The notes under the pieces were generated by a model. The model worked only from the letters and a program-made list of their open reading frames with translations. It was not told where the DNA came from and did no database searches. Below are positions 56,639 to 64,000 of a stretch of DNA of 64,000 bases, one piece after another. Each line of letters starts with the position of its first letter. Position 1 is the stretch's first letter. The translations under genes and the position numbers were made by a program. Source of the stretch: Acetobacterium paludosum (GTDB lineage: Bacteria; Bacillota; Clostridia; Eubacteriales; Eubacteriaceae); assembly GCF_008086595.1 (NCBI RefSeq), contig NZ_RXYA01000014.1:1-64000 (forward strand). Direction: 5' to 3'.

Positions 56639-56941
56639 CTAATCCTCTTGACAAATCAGTAAAAACAATTCTCGGGCAACACCTGATAATTCGGCTTGAT
56701 CTTCAAAAGAAAGATTACGTATTTTTTCTATAACCGGATCTTTAGAAGCGTAGAGAGTATCGGCCTCCAGCATATTTGTCATTTGGGACGGTAACATATT
56801 TGTCAACTGGTAAGAAGCCGGATTAAGGGTAATGCCAATTTTTTTATCACCTTTTACAAATTCCATCCGGTTTCCGCAGGCCAGTCCTTGGTTAAGATCA
56901 GTCCATCCTTCTATTTTTGCCTTCTCTAATATTTTTTTCAT
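56639..56941 (-). CDS. Small protein upstream of the ART-like gene, possible antitoxin
   Basis: About 100 residues, acidic and helical toward the end ('IRNLSFEDQAELSGVARELF'), no known domain. Start at 56941, 6 bases after GAGGAG; an earlier in-frame ATG overlaps that site. A TATAAT extended -10 lies about 65 bases upstream, so it heads the transcript that includes the ART-like gene. Order and sizes fit an antitoxin-toxin pair; this is inference. Confidence 0.6.
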   Translation of the reverse strand: MKKILEKAKIEGWTDLNQGLACGNRMEFVKGDKKIGITLNPASYQLTNMLPSQMTNMLEADTLYASKDPVIEKIRNLSFEDQAELSGVARELFLLICQED

Positions 56942-57006
56942 TCTAAACTCCTCTTCGTCCAAAATTAATCAGTATCATCAAACCGCTGTTGGGCACTGTT
57001 AATTCT

Positions 57007-57015
57007 ATTATACCA
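57007..57015 (-). promoter_or_regulatory. Extended -10 promoter of the small gene / ART-like pair
   Basis: Minus strand TGGTATAAT: a perfect -10 (57007-57012) with the TG extension. The -35 is weak (TTTGAA, 16 bases away). Confidence 0.6.
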
Positions 57016-57038
57016 TGATTTAGGATTATTCAAATAAA

Positions 57039-57076
57039 AAAACATGAGGCTGTTTGATGCGACAGCTCCATGTTTT
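57039..57076 (-). terminator. Terminator of the MFS transporter gene
   Basis: AAAACATGAGGCTGT and ACAGCTCCATGTTTT pair with two mismatches around 8 bases; T-rich on both strands. Confidence 0.8.
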
Positions 57077-57104
57077 TCGTACAATACAGTTTATTTCTTA
57101 TGTT

Positions 57105-58562
57105 TTACAAACCCGACGTATCTTCAAAAGAAACCTCCGACTGATCTTTTGTTACTTTTTTATTTTCAAATCTTAACGCAAAAGATAAGCATAATCCGAT
57201 AAAAACAAATCCTGCCATAACGAGTGTCGCGGTACTAAATCCTGACGCAACAGCCGCCTGCTCTTGAACCTGATTGTTTAAGGCTCTTAACTGTGAAGCT
57301 GACATAATCCCGATGAATAATGACGAACCAATCGCGGCGGCTATTTGTTGAAGCGTATTTAGTATCGCCACGCCATGCGGATAAGCTTCTTTTGGCAGTT
57401 GATTAAGGGCATTTGTCTGCGCCGGCGACATGGTGCAGCCAATTCCAATACAGATTGCTATATAGGTGACAATAATCGTTGCAATAGAAGTATTGACTGT
57501 TGATCGAGATATAATAACCATTCCAACAAAAATGATCGCAAATCCGACTGGAATCAATACTTTTGCCCCTAATTTATCATATATTTTTCCGCCGATAAGG
57601 GTTACAAAGCCATTAGACAGTGTTGCCGGAAGCAATACGATTGCAGCTATAAACGTTGTTGTTTGAAGTGCTCCCTGAAGGAACATCGGCAGCATGACAT
57701 TCATCGTAAAGACCGTCATCATCGAAATCATAACCAGTGCTGCCCCAATTGAAAATAATGGGTATTTAAATATCCGCATTTCCAACATTGGTTCTTTTAA
57801 AGACAATTGTCGTTTTCCAAAGACGATTAAGGCAATGATTCCAATAATAAATATCATAACCGTCATCTTCATATTTCCGCCGCTGCTAAAACCATTTAAA
57901 CCAAATATAATGCCGCCAACGCCAATGGTGGATAATAAAATTGACAACCCATCAAGCTTAGGTTTTGTAAGCGTTGATACATTAACCAAATAAACCGATC
58001 CAAGTATCATTGCCAGTATGATCAGCGGAACTAATATAAAAAATAATGCATGCCAGCTAAGGAATTGTAATATAATCCCTGAAAATGTTGGTCCAAGTGC
58101 TGGTCCAAGCTGAATTGCACAGACACAGATGCCCATTGCTGTTCCCCGTTTTTCCCGCGGAGTTACCAGCAATATAGTATTCATCATAATCGGAATCATC
58201 ATACCTGTTCCTGAAGCCTGCAGCATTCTTGAAATAAGCAGCATGGCAAAAGAATTTGAAAAGGCTGCACAAATGGTCCCGATTAACAGTATGGTCATGG
58301 CTCCCAGATACAGCTTTTTTATTTCAAAGGACTGAATTAAAAACGCTGTCACTGGTATCATCACAGCGGTAACAATCATATAGGCAGTAACGATCCATTG
58401 TATTGTTCCCGCGGTAACATTCATTTCCGCCATTAGGATATTCAATGCAACATTCAATATTGTTTCATTAAATAGCGCGATGAACGCACTAAATACCAAT
58501 ACTGCCAAAATGGCTGTCGCATTAATTTTTGGTGTGGATTTTTCTGGTTTTGTTTTTTTCAT
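57105..58562 (-). CDS. MFS transporter, DHA2 (EmrB/QacA) drug-exporter family
   Basis: A 485-residue membrane protein with about 14 TM segments. It shows 'WIVTAYMIVTAVMIPVTAFL', 'RMLQASGTGMMIPIMMNTIL' (motif C-like region) and 'LGPALGPTFSGIILQ', typical of proton-driven DHA2 multidrug exporters. It should expel toxic compounds in exchange for protons. Its promoter is followed at once by a strong hairpin with a T run, so expression may be controlled by attenuation. The ribosome site (AAGGAAAG) is weak. Confidence 0.9.
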   Translation of the reverse strand: MKKTKPEKSTPKINATAILAVLVFSAFIALFNETILNVALNILMAEMNVTAGTIQWIVTAYMIVTAVMIPVTAFLIQSFEIKKLYLGAMTILLIGTICAAFSNSFAMLLISRMLQASGTGMMIPIMMNTILLVTPREKRGTAMGICVCAIQLGPALGPTFSGIILQFLSWHALFFILVPLIILAMILGSVYLVNVSTLTKPKLDGLSILLSTIGVGGIIFGLNGFSSGGNMKMTVMIFIIGIIALIVFGKRQLSLKEPMLEMRIFKYPLFSIGAALVMISMMTVFTMNVMLPMFLQGALQTTTFIAAIVLLPATLSNGFVTLIGGKIYDKLGAKVLIPVGFAIIFVGMVIISRSTVNTSIATIIVTYIAICIGIGCTMSPAQTNALNQLPKEAYPHGVAILNTLQQIAAAIGSSLFIGIMSASQLRALNNQVQEQAAVASGFSTATLVMAGFVFIGLCLSFALRFENKKVTKDQSEVSFEDTSGL

Positions 58563-58619
58563 TAAATTTTCTTTCCTTCTTTCTTTTTATGCTCATCAAT
58601 ATTGCTGACCATTAGGCAC

Positions 58620-58670
58620 AAAAAAACGAGCCGTCCTGACAACTGGATTTACGTTATCAAAACTACTCGT
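58620..58670 (-). promoter_or_regulatory. Terminator hairpin in the leader of the MFS gene (attenuator candidate)
   Basis: Minus strand: ACGAG, TA, an 11-base arm (GTTTTGATAAC), 9-base loop, matching arm (GTTGTCAGGAC, three U-G pairs), GG, CTCGT, then seven T. It begins within a few bases of the predicted start point and ends about 58 bases before the ATG, so full-length mRNA requires reading through or refolding. Confidence 0.65.
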
Positions 58671-58678
58671 ATTTATAT

Positions 58679-58707
58679 ATTGTACAATACTTATCAATAA
58701 TTTTCAA
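58679..58707 (-). promoter_or_regulatory. Promoter of the MFS transporter gene
   Basis: Minus strand TTGAAA (58702-58707), 17-base spacer, TACAAT (58679-58684). Confidence 0.7.
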
Positions 58708-58740
58708 TTGATTTTTTTAATCATTATCTAATCCTTTTTA

Positions 58741-58780
58741 AAACAAGCCCTGACAACCGGATTTTAATGCCCGCTATCAG
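58741..58780 (-). terminator. Terminator of the buk-Rieske operon
   Basis: Minus strand CTGATAGC pairs with GTTGTCAG (with U-G pairs) just after the Rieske gene, followed by GGGCTTGTTTT. It shares the core CCGGTTGTCAGG (CCAGTTGTCAGG) with the hairpin in the MFS leader. Confidence 0.55.
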
Positions 58781-58798
58781 TGACTCACGATTAAAACA

Positions 58799-59134
58799 TC
58801 ACTCTAAGCTGGGGTTGATAAAAATATCGGTTCCTTCGACTTTAACCAGATAGCTGCGGGTATCTGGAACCCTCACTTTTATAAATAAGATTTTCCCTTG
58901 CTTTACCACTTTCCCGGTCCGCACATCAAATGCCGAACCGTGTCGAGGGCAGACAATCGTGTTTCCGTCCAAATTACCGTCGTATAGCGATCCACCCATA
59001 TGTGTGCATTTATTATCAATTGCATAATAGCGACCTTCAATCTTCGTCAAAAGAATTTCATTGCCCTCATAAGAGACTTTCTTCTTTTGATCCACAATAA
59101 AATCAGATGTTTGCGCAATTTTTATATAGTCCAT
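58799..59134 (-). CDS. Rieske [2Fe-2S] ferredoxin-type protein
   Basis: A 111-residue single Rieske domain with both cluster motifs: 'CTHMGG' (Cys43, His45) and 'CPRHGSAFD' (Cys62, His65). It should be a soluble electron carrier, like those serving oxygenases or nitrite reductases, but no such partner is near. The start is placed at 59134; an ATG three codons upstream is too close to the ribosome site. It follows butyrate kinase by 13 bases, so the two are co-transcribed. Confidence 0.92.
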   Translation of the reverse strand: MDYIKIAQTSDFIVDQKKKVSYEGNEILLTKIEGRYYAIDNKCTHMGGSLYDGNLDGNTIVCPRHGSAFDVRTGKVVKQGKILFIKVRVPDTRSYLVKVEGTDIFINPSLE

Positions 59135-59147
59135 AGAAACCATCCTT

Positions 59148-60221
59148 TCATTCTACTGCAAAAAGATGAGGTTTTTCTTCCCCTCGCAATAGCCTCAATC
59201 CACCAAGTGCCAATGCTTCCAATTCAATTTCCCCGGGAAGACATTTAACCGACGCAATAAATCCGACGTATTCGGCAATCATCCCCGTTAATTTTTCAGA
59301 ATACGCCATTCCTCCGGTTAGCAGTATGCCATCAATTTTTCCTTTTAAAACAACCGCCATTTCGCCAATTCCTTTAGCAATCTGGTACGCCTGGGCTTCA
59401 TAAATCTGTTTCGCCCGGGTATCCCCCGCCAAGATCCGTTCTTCGATTTCCCGGCAGTCACGGGTGCCAAGATGGGCTTTTAAACCGCCATTTCCACGAA
59501 TTTTTTTCAGCAGCTCTTTTTTTTCATAATGATTTTTGTAAATCAATTCGACCAATGCAAACAAAGGGATACTACCGGAACGTTCTGGAGAAAAAGGACC
59601 GCTATCATCCGAAATCACATCAATGATTCGTCCCTTTTTATGGGCACTGATGGATATTCCGCCACCGAGATGGGCGATCACCAGATTCATATCGGCGTAG
59701 TTTTTTTCCATTCCCCTTGCATACTTTCTACCCATTGCTTTACTGTTTAAAACATGGCAAAAGCTCTGTCTCTGAATTTCAGGAAATCCGGTAATCCGGG
59801 CAATATCTTCCATTTCATCTGAAGAGACACCGTCATAAATAAAAGCCGGGATGCCCAGAGGCCCGGCAATGGCATCTGCCAGCAACGCGCCTAAATTCGA
59901 AGCATGCTCCGAAAGAGCGCCTCCCCATATCAGATTTTTCATCGCTTCATTTACTGTATAGCCACCGGATTTGATGGGTGGCAGCAAGCCGCCACGGCCA
60001 ACTACCGCCGACAATTTTTTGGTGTCATAATGATGATTCTCCAAAATTTCCATGATGGTATCTTTTCTGAAATCAAATTGCTGATTAATTGTCTGAAATG
60101 CTTCCAGGGCGTCACTCTGGTGTTCGACGGATGCCGAGAACAACTCGTTTTCATTTTCAAAAACTCCTATTTTTGTCGACGTTGAGCCGGGGTTGATCGT
60201 CAATATCACAGCATTCTTCAT
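59148..60221 (-). CDS. buk: Butyrate kinase
   Basis: Interconverts butyryl-phosphate and butyrate with ATP; branched-chain or other short acyl groups are possible. The 357 residues belong to the acetate/butyrate kinase ASKHA family: 'LTINPGSTSTKIGVFEN', 'VGRGGLLPPIKSGGY' and 'VIAHLGGGISISAHKKGRII'. The residue pattern fits Buk, not AckA. No phosphotransbutyrylase (ptb) lies alongside, which is unusual. AGGAG before the ATG. Confidence 0.95.
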   Translation of the reverse strand: MKNAVILTINPGSTSTKIGVFENENELFSASVEHQSDALEAFQTINQQFDFRKDTIMEILENHHYDTKKLSAVVGRGGLLPPIKSGGYTVNEAMKNLIWGGALSEHASNLGALLADAIAGPLGIPAFIYDGVSSDEMEDIARITGFPEIQRQSFCHVLNSKAMGRKYARGMEKNYADMNLVIAHLGGGISISAHKKGRIIDVISDDSGPFSPERSGSIPLFALVELIYKNHYEKKELLKKIRGNGGLKAHLGTRDCREIEERILAGDTRAKQIYEAQAYQIAKGIGEMAVVLKGKIDGILLTGGMAYSEKLTGMIAEYVGFIASVKCLPGEIELEALALGGLRLLRGEEKPHLFAVE

Positions 60222-60302
60222 TTCATTCTCCTTTTTTAAAAATCATATTGGATCCCGACTAAAGACAAATTACTAATGTCATACCAACAATTGTAACATC
60301 AT

Positions 60303-60331
60303 ATTGTAACCGATTTATAATTATTTGTAAA
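60303..60331 (-). promoter_or_regulatory. Promoter of the buk-Rieske operon
   Basis: Minus strand TTTACA (60326-60331), 17-base spacer, TACAAT (60303-60308). Back to back with the chemoreceptor promoter. Confidence 0.7.
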
Positions 60332-60347
60332 AACAAATATATTCGAA

Positions 60348-60376
60348 TTGACGGATAATATTTAACCGTGTATAAT
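60348..60376 (+). promoter_or_regulatory. Promoter of the second chemoreceptor gene
   Basis: TTGACG (60348-60353), 17-base spacer, TATAAT (60371-60376). Its -35 lies 16 bases from the buk -35 on the other strand. Confidence 0.8.
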
Positions 60377-60454
60377 CCTAAATGGACAATTTAAATATAG
60401 CAAGATTACCATCAATCTTGACTTATAGCAAAATATTTGAAAAAGGGTGAACTT

Positions 60455-63196
60455 ATGCAAACAAATAAACTTGGCCGCAAACTGTCTTCAATCCGATTCA
60501 AGATTCTGATTATTCCGCTATTCGCTGTTTTCCTTGGTATCGTTGCCATCGCCATTACCTCTTCCTATCTGGTCAGATACAGCCTGATGTCGGATATGAA
60601 AGACAATGGGATTATCACTTCCCAGCGTTTAGTGACCCAGCTCGAAAACGATACCAATGCGATCAACGCGCTAAAAGGCAATACTTCCGGCATGCCTGCC
60701 GAAATGATCCAGAGTTTCTCCGATAAATTCGGCTATCAGGCCATGGTTGACAATCTGGCCGGCGATGAAACCATTGTCTATGCTGCCGTCATCGACAAAA
60801 ACGGTATTGACATCGCCGACATTATCAAGGCAGATATCGGCAAAAACTTTTCGGATGATCCAGATACGATGGCTGCTGTCAAAGATGGTACCACCTCCGC
60901 ATCGGAATACTATTACGAAACCAAAGATCAAACCGTCTATGATGTTCTCTATCCCATCACAATCAACGGCGAGCGAATCGGTGCCATCGATATCGGTTAT
61001 TCCTTGGAAAGCATCAATGCCACCATTTTAAGCAATATGCTCCTGATTTTCTGCATCGGTTTGCTGATCTTTTTGGTGCTCGTTTTTGTTCTCTATAAGA
61101 TTTCTGAAACCATCATCCGACCCATTAACCAGGTCGACCATATGATTCTGGAAATGAACCAGGGACATTTGAGTGAGCGGCTGAACATGAAGCCGAACAA
61201 CGAAATCGGCGAGATGGCCGTTACCCTGGACAATTTTGCAGAGAGCCTACAGACTGTATGCGTCGGCACCCTCAATCAAATTGCCCAAGGCGACGTATCC
61301 GCTCAAATCGTCCTGCGGGACGACAAAGATGAAATCGCGCCGGCCCTGAAACGAACCATCGAAACCATCCGCAGCCTGATCGACGAAGCCAATCTGCTAT
61401 CTGCTGCTGCCGTGGATGGGCGTCTGGCCACAAGAGGCAATGCAGACGCTTTTGAAGGCGGCTTTAAAGACGTCGTCGCCGGCGTCAACGCTACCCTGGA
61501 TGCCGTGATTGATCCCCTCAATATAGCGGCAAATTACATCAAGCGCATCGGCAACGGCGAAATTCCGCCGAAGATCACCGACACCTATCACGGCGACTTC
61601 AACGAAATCAAAAGCAACATCAATTCCTGCATTGACGGTTTAGGCGGCCTGAAAGAAGGTAGCCGCGTACTGGCAGCGATGAGTCTGAATGACTACACTC
61701 AGACGGTCGACGGCAGTTATATGGGAATTTATGCAGAAATCGCCAGTTCGATTAATGAGGTCCGTAACCGACTCATCCATATTGTGGATATCTGCAACAA
61801 TATTGCAGACGGTGAACTGCATGATCTAGCCGATCTGAAACAGATCGGTCGACGCAGCGACAACGATCAGCTGATTCCGAGTCTCATCGGTATGATCGAG
61901 AATATTGTCATGCTGATCAAAGAAACAAAATCCATGACCCAGACAGCCGTTGAAGGGGATCTGGACAACCGGGGAGATGTCACAAAATTTCCGGGAGACT
62001 ATGCCAAAGTTATCGAAGGTTTTAATCAGATCCTTGACGCAATCATCGATCCCATCAAAGCTGCATCTGAAACCCTCAAAGAACTCTCCCAGGGCAATTT
62101 GAACATCACCATGGAAGGTGATTTCAAGGGGGATAACGGAAAAATAAAAGACGATATGAATCAGACTATTTCCTTTTTAAAAAGCTATGTGGACGAAATT
62201 ACCACCACTTTGAAACGAATCGGAGATGGGGATCTGAGTCAGGAAATCACAAACCACTACCTTGGCGATTTCATTGATATCAAGTACGCCATCAACGGGA
62301 TCGCAACCCGTTTAAGCGAAACCATGTTCGAAATCAATGAAGCTGCCGTTCAGGTGGAGGCCGGATCCAGACAGATATCCGACAGCGGGCAGGCTCTGTC
62401 CCAGGGAACCACCGAACAGGCCAGTTCCATTCAGGAACTCACTGCCTCCATTGAGGAGGTTGCCGCCGAAACCAAGCGCAACGCAACAAACGCCAATGAA
62501 GCCAATGCGCGAGCCATCGAAGTCCAAACCAACGCCCTGACGGGAAATCATCAGATGGAAAAAATGGTCTCCTCGATGGCGGACATCAATGACTCGTCCA
62601 ACAACATCTCCAAGATCATTAAGGTCATCGACGACATTGCCTTCCAGACCAATATCCTAGCCCTGAATGCCGCCGTGGAAGCCGCCCGGGCCGGACAGCA
62701 CGGCAAGGGCTTTGCCGTGGTCGCCGAAGAAGTTAGAACCCTGGCCGCCCGCAGTGCCGAAGCCGCCAAGGAAACGGCGGGTCTGATCGAGGGCTCCATC
62801 GACAAGGTAGAAGCCGGCACGAAGATCGCCGATGAAACCGCAGTCAGCCTGAAGGAAATCATCAGTGAAATCGAGAAGGTCGCGGATCTAGTTGGGAAAA
62901 TCGCCCAAGCATCCAACGATCAGGCCTCGGAGATCACCCAGATCACCACGGGGATTGAGCAGGTTTCGCTGGTGGTTCAGACCAACTCTGCCACTGCCGA
63001 GGAAAGCGCTGCCGCCAGCGAAGAACTGTCCGGTCAGGCAGAAATGCTCAAGGAAATGGTGGGTGCATTTAAACTCAAAGGTAAAGTGAGATCCGCTGCA
63101 AAAGCACCAGATTTTTCCAGACCCCAGAGTACATCATCGGAACATGCTCCTGAACCCCATATTATACTTGATGAAATCGACATGGATAAATATTAA
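60455..63196 (+). CDS. Methyl-accepting chemotaxis protein with a HAMP array (second)
   Basis: A 913-residue chemoreceptor related to the one at 29704. TM1 at about 14-38, a smaller single-Cache-like sensor (about 40-195; '[20 protein letters not shown]'), TM2 at about 198-220, then about eight HAMP-like repeats ('[14 protein letters not shown]', '[14 protein letters not shown]') and the signalling hairpin with '[20 protein letters not shown]'. The cytoplasmic half closely matches the first receptor while the sensor differs. It ends [11 protein letters not shown]. The start is the ATG at 60455 after AAGGGTG. The 3' half is visibly more GC-rich than its neighbours. Confidence 0.93.
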   Translation: MQTNKLGRKLSSIRFKILIIPLFAVFLGIVAIAITSSYLVRYSLMSDMKDNGIITSQRLVTQLENDTNAINALKGNTSGMPAEMIQSFSDKFGYQAMVDNLAGDETIVYAAVIDKNGIDIADIIKADIGKNFSDDPDTMAAVKDGTTSASEYYYETKDQTVYDVLYPITINGERIGAIDIGYSLESINATILSNMLLIFCIGLLIFLVLVFVLYKISETIIRPINQVDHMILEMNQGHLSERLNMKPNNEIGEMAVTLDNFAESLQTVCVGTLNQIAQGDVSAQIVLRDDKDEIAPALKRTIETIRSLIDEANLLSAAAVDGRLATRGNADAFEGGFKDVVAGVNATLDAVIDPLNIAANYIKRIGNGEIPPKITDTYHGDFNEIKSNINSCIDGLGGLKEGSRVLAAMSLNDYTQTVDGSYMGIYAEIASSINEVRNRLIHIVDICNNIADGELHDLADLKQIGRRSDNDQLIPSLIGMIENIVMLIKETKSMTQTAVEGDLDNRGDVTKFPGDYAKVIEGFNQILDAIIDPIKAASETLKELSQGNLNITMEGDFKGDNGKIKDDMNQTISFLKSYVDEITTTLKRIGDGDLSQEITNHYLGDFIDIKYAINGIATRLSETMFEINEAAVQVEAGSRQISDSGQALSQGTTEQASSIQELTASIEEVAAETKRNATNANEANARAIEVQTNALTGNHQMEKMVSSMADINDSSNNISKIIKVIDDIAFQTNILALNAAVEAARAGQHGKGFAVVAEEVRTLAARSAEAAKETAGLIEGSIDKVEAGTKIADETAVSLKEIISEIEKVADLVGKIAQASNDQASEITQITTGIEQVSLVVQTNSATAEESAAASEELSGQAEMLKEMVGAFKLKGKVRSAAKAPDFSRPQSTSSEHAPEPHIILDEIDMDKY

Positions 63197-63223
63197 TTAA
63201 TCAAATCACAAAAAACACAAATC

Positions 63224-63261
63224 CCGAGGATTCGATTATGTGTCGAATCCTCGGATTTTTT
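63224..63261 (+). terminator. Terminator of the second chemoreceptor gene
   Basis: CCGAGGATTCGA pairs with TCGAATCCTCGG around 7 bases, followed by seven T residues. Confidence 0.88.
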
Positions 63262-63308
63262 TGATGATTCAAATCTACCATCTCATTTTAAAGAAAACAA
63301 AATGAGCA

Positions 63309-64000
63309 TTATATTGAACCATCGAAATCAATATTGATGTTTCCGCTGTGGGTTGATGCATTCAAATGTTTGGTGCCGCCAGTGGCATTGGAAATATTTT
63401 TATTGCCGTTTTTCGTCTCCGCAGTGATTGAATAGTCCGCTGCATTTCCAGCAATGCTCCCTGAGATATTTCCACTGGCAGCTTTCAAGTCAATATCATT
63501 CCCGGCAAGCCCTTTAAAAGTGATATTCCCGCTGTTCGTCTCCATGGCAATCTTTCCATCGCACTTCGTTTTCACGACATTCAAATTGCCACTGCTTACC
63601 AGAATGGTTAAGTTACCCGCGATCTGTCCCGAATTAAGCGCGATATTTCCGCTTTTGGCATCGGCAACGATTGCGCCATCAACCGAAACATCCGTCAGCT
63701 TAAGGGTCCCGCTGGAGGAATTGATCATCAGCCCCTTGGAAAGTTTAAGCTTTGACGCCTCAATAGAGCCGCTGGCAGTCGCCGCCTTAACAGAACCGAT
63801 ATATTTCGACGGCACGGAAATCGTGAGTTTCCGGTCCTGAGTGTCAAAGTTGATGCCAAGGTGGATATAATTAAACCATTTTTTACTCGATTCATTGTTT
63901 ACCATCAGATTTCCATCTGCAGATCGTTCAATATCGTAGGTTTCATCGTCATTTTCAAAGTAATCAATTTTGATCTCATCCGAATCCGATCCCACCAAAA
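63309..64000 (-). CDS. DUF4097-type beta-repeat protein (5' end outside window)
   Basis: About 230 carboxyl residues of a protein with repeated short beta units: 'SGSIEASKLKLSKGLMI', 'SSGTLKLTDVSVDGAI', 'KSGNIALNSGQIAGNLTI', 'SGNITFKGLAGNDIDLKAA'. This SG[NT]I pattern is typical of DUF4097, a beta-helix-like fold common beside envelope-stress regulators in Firmicutes. The frame stays open to the window edge, so the amino end (signal or TM segment) is not seen. The gene ends 113 bases from the chemoreceptor stop, convergent. Confidence 0.8.
   Translation of the reverse strand, partial: LVGSDSDEIKIDYFENDDETYDIERSADGNLMVNNESSKKWFNYIHLGINFDTQDRKLTISVPSKYIGSVKAATASGSIEASKLKLSKGLMINSSSGTLKLTDVSVDGAIVADAKSGNIALNSGQIAGNLTILVSSGNLNVVKTKCDGKIAMETNSGNITFKGLAGNDIDLKAASGNISGSIAGNAADYSITAETKNGNKNISNATGGTKHLNASTHSGNINIDFDGSI

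Overview
This window looks like chromosomal DNA of a low-to-moderate GC anaerobic Firmicute (Clostridia). Several things point that way: Bacillus/Clostridium-type signals (GGAGG ribosome sites, CIRCE operator, PurR-type boxes, Rex), a one-chain clostridial PurL, a two-subunit iron-sulfur type serine dehydratase, butyrate kinase, and many signalling proteins. The gene set resembles Acetobacterium/Eubacteriaceae, but that genus call is an inference from protein style and was not tested. No rRNA, tRNA, CRISPR array or intact mobile element was seen.

Layout. 1-420: start of a possible transposase, a glutamine synthetase (glnA) relic and three hairpin terminators. 513-12290: a conserved Firmicute housekeeping block: rex, an ABC-F ATPase, groESL under CIRCE/HrcA control, tsaB-rimI-DUF1461-tsaD, then a GH3 beta-glucosidase and proC. 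12387-23822: a complete minus-strand purine operon purL-E-C-F-M-N-H-D from a promoter overlapped by two inverted PurBoxes, closed by a strong terminator. 23983-29154: MBL hydrolase, pcm, DUF362 ferredoxin protein, a cold-shock gene and a FIST-GGDEF cyclase. 29704-34063: a poly-HAMP chemoreceptor and an orphan protein.

34210-41008: cell-surface and membrane genes: an ECF sigma / small membrane protein / polymer-forming protein operon, a lipoprotein-type acetolactate decarboxylase, two related small membrane or lipoproteins, a DUF1858 protein, an acetyltransferase and a two-TM protein. 41491-43277: an alcohol dehydrogenase whose promoter carries a near-perfect Rex site and a CRP/FNR-like palindrome, with a TetR-family gene upstream. 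43575-46774: second cold-shock gene, Ser-rich protein, esterase relic and an EAL-CBS-GGDEF protein. 46804-47332 may be an unannotated minus-strand transcript. 47466-52622: serine dehydratase operon, oleate hydratase with its TetR neighbour, hemerythrin.

52708-56941 is an accessory minus-strand group: DUF2974-GAF protein, TPR protein, ADP-ribosyltransferase-like protein and a small partner. 57105-64000: an MFS drug-type exporter with a terminator in its leader, a Rieske protein co-transcribed with butyrate kinase, a second poly-HAMP chemoreceptor transcribed divergently from buk, and a truncated DUF4097 protein. Themes tying the genes together are redox control (Rex, Rieske, adh), purine synthesis, c-di-GMP/chemotaxis signalling, and surface/stress functions.
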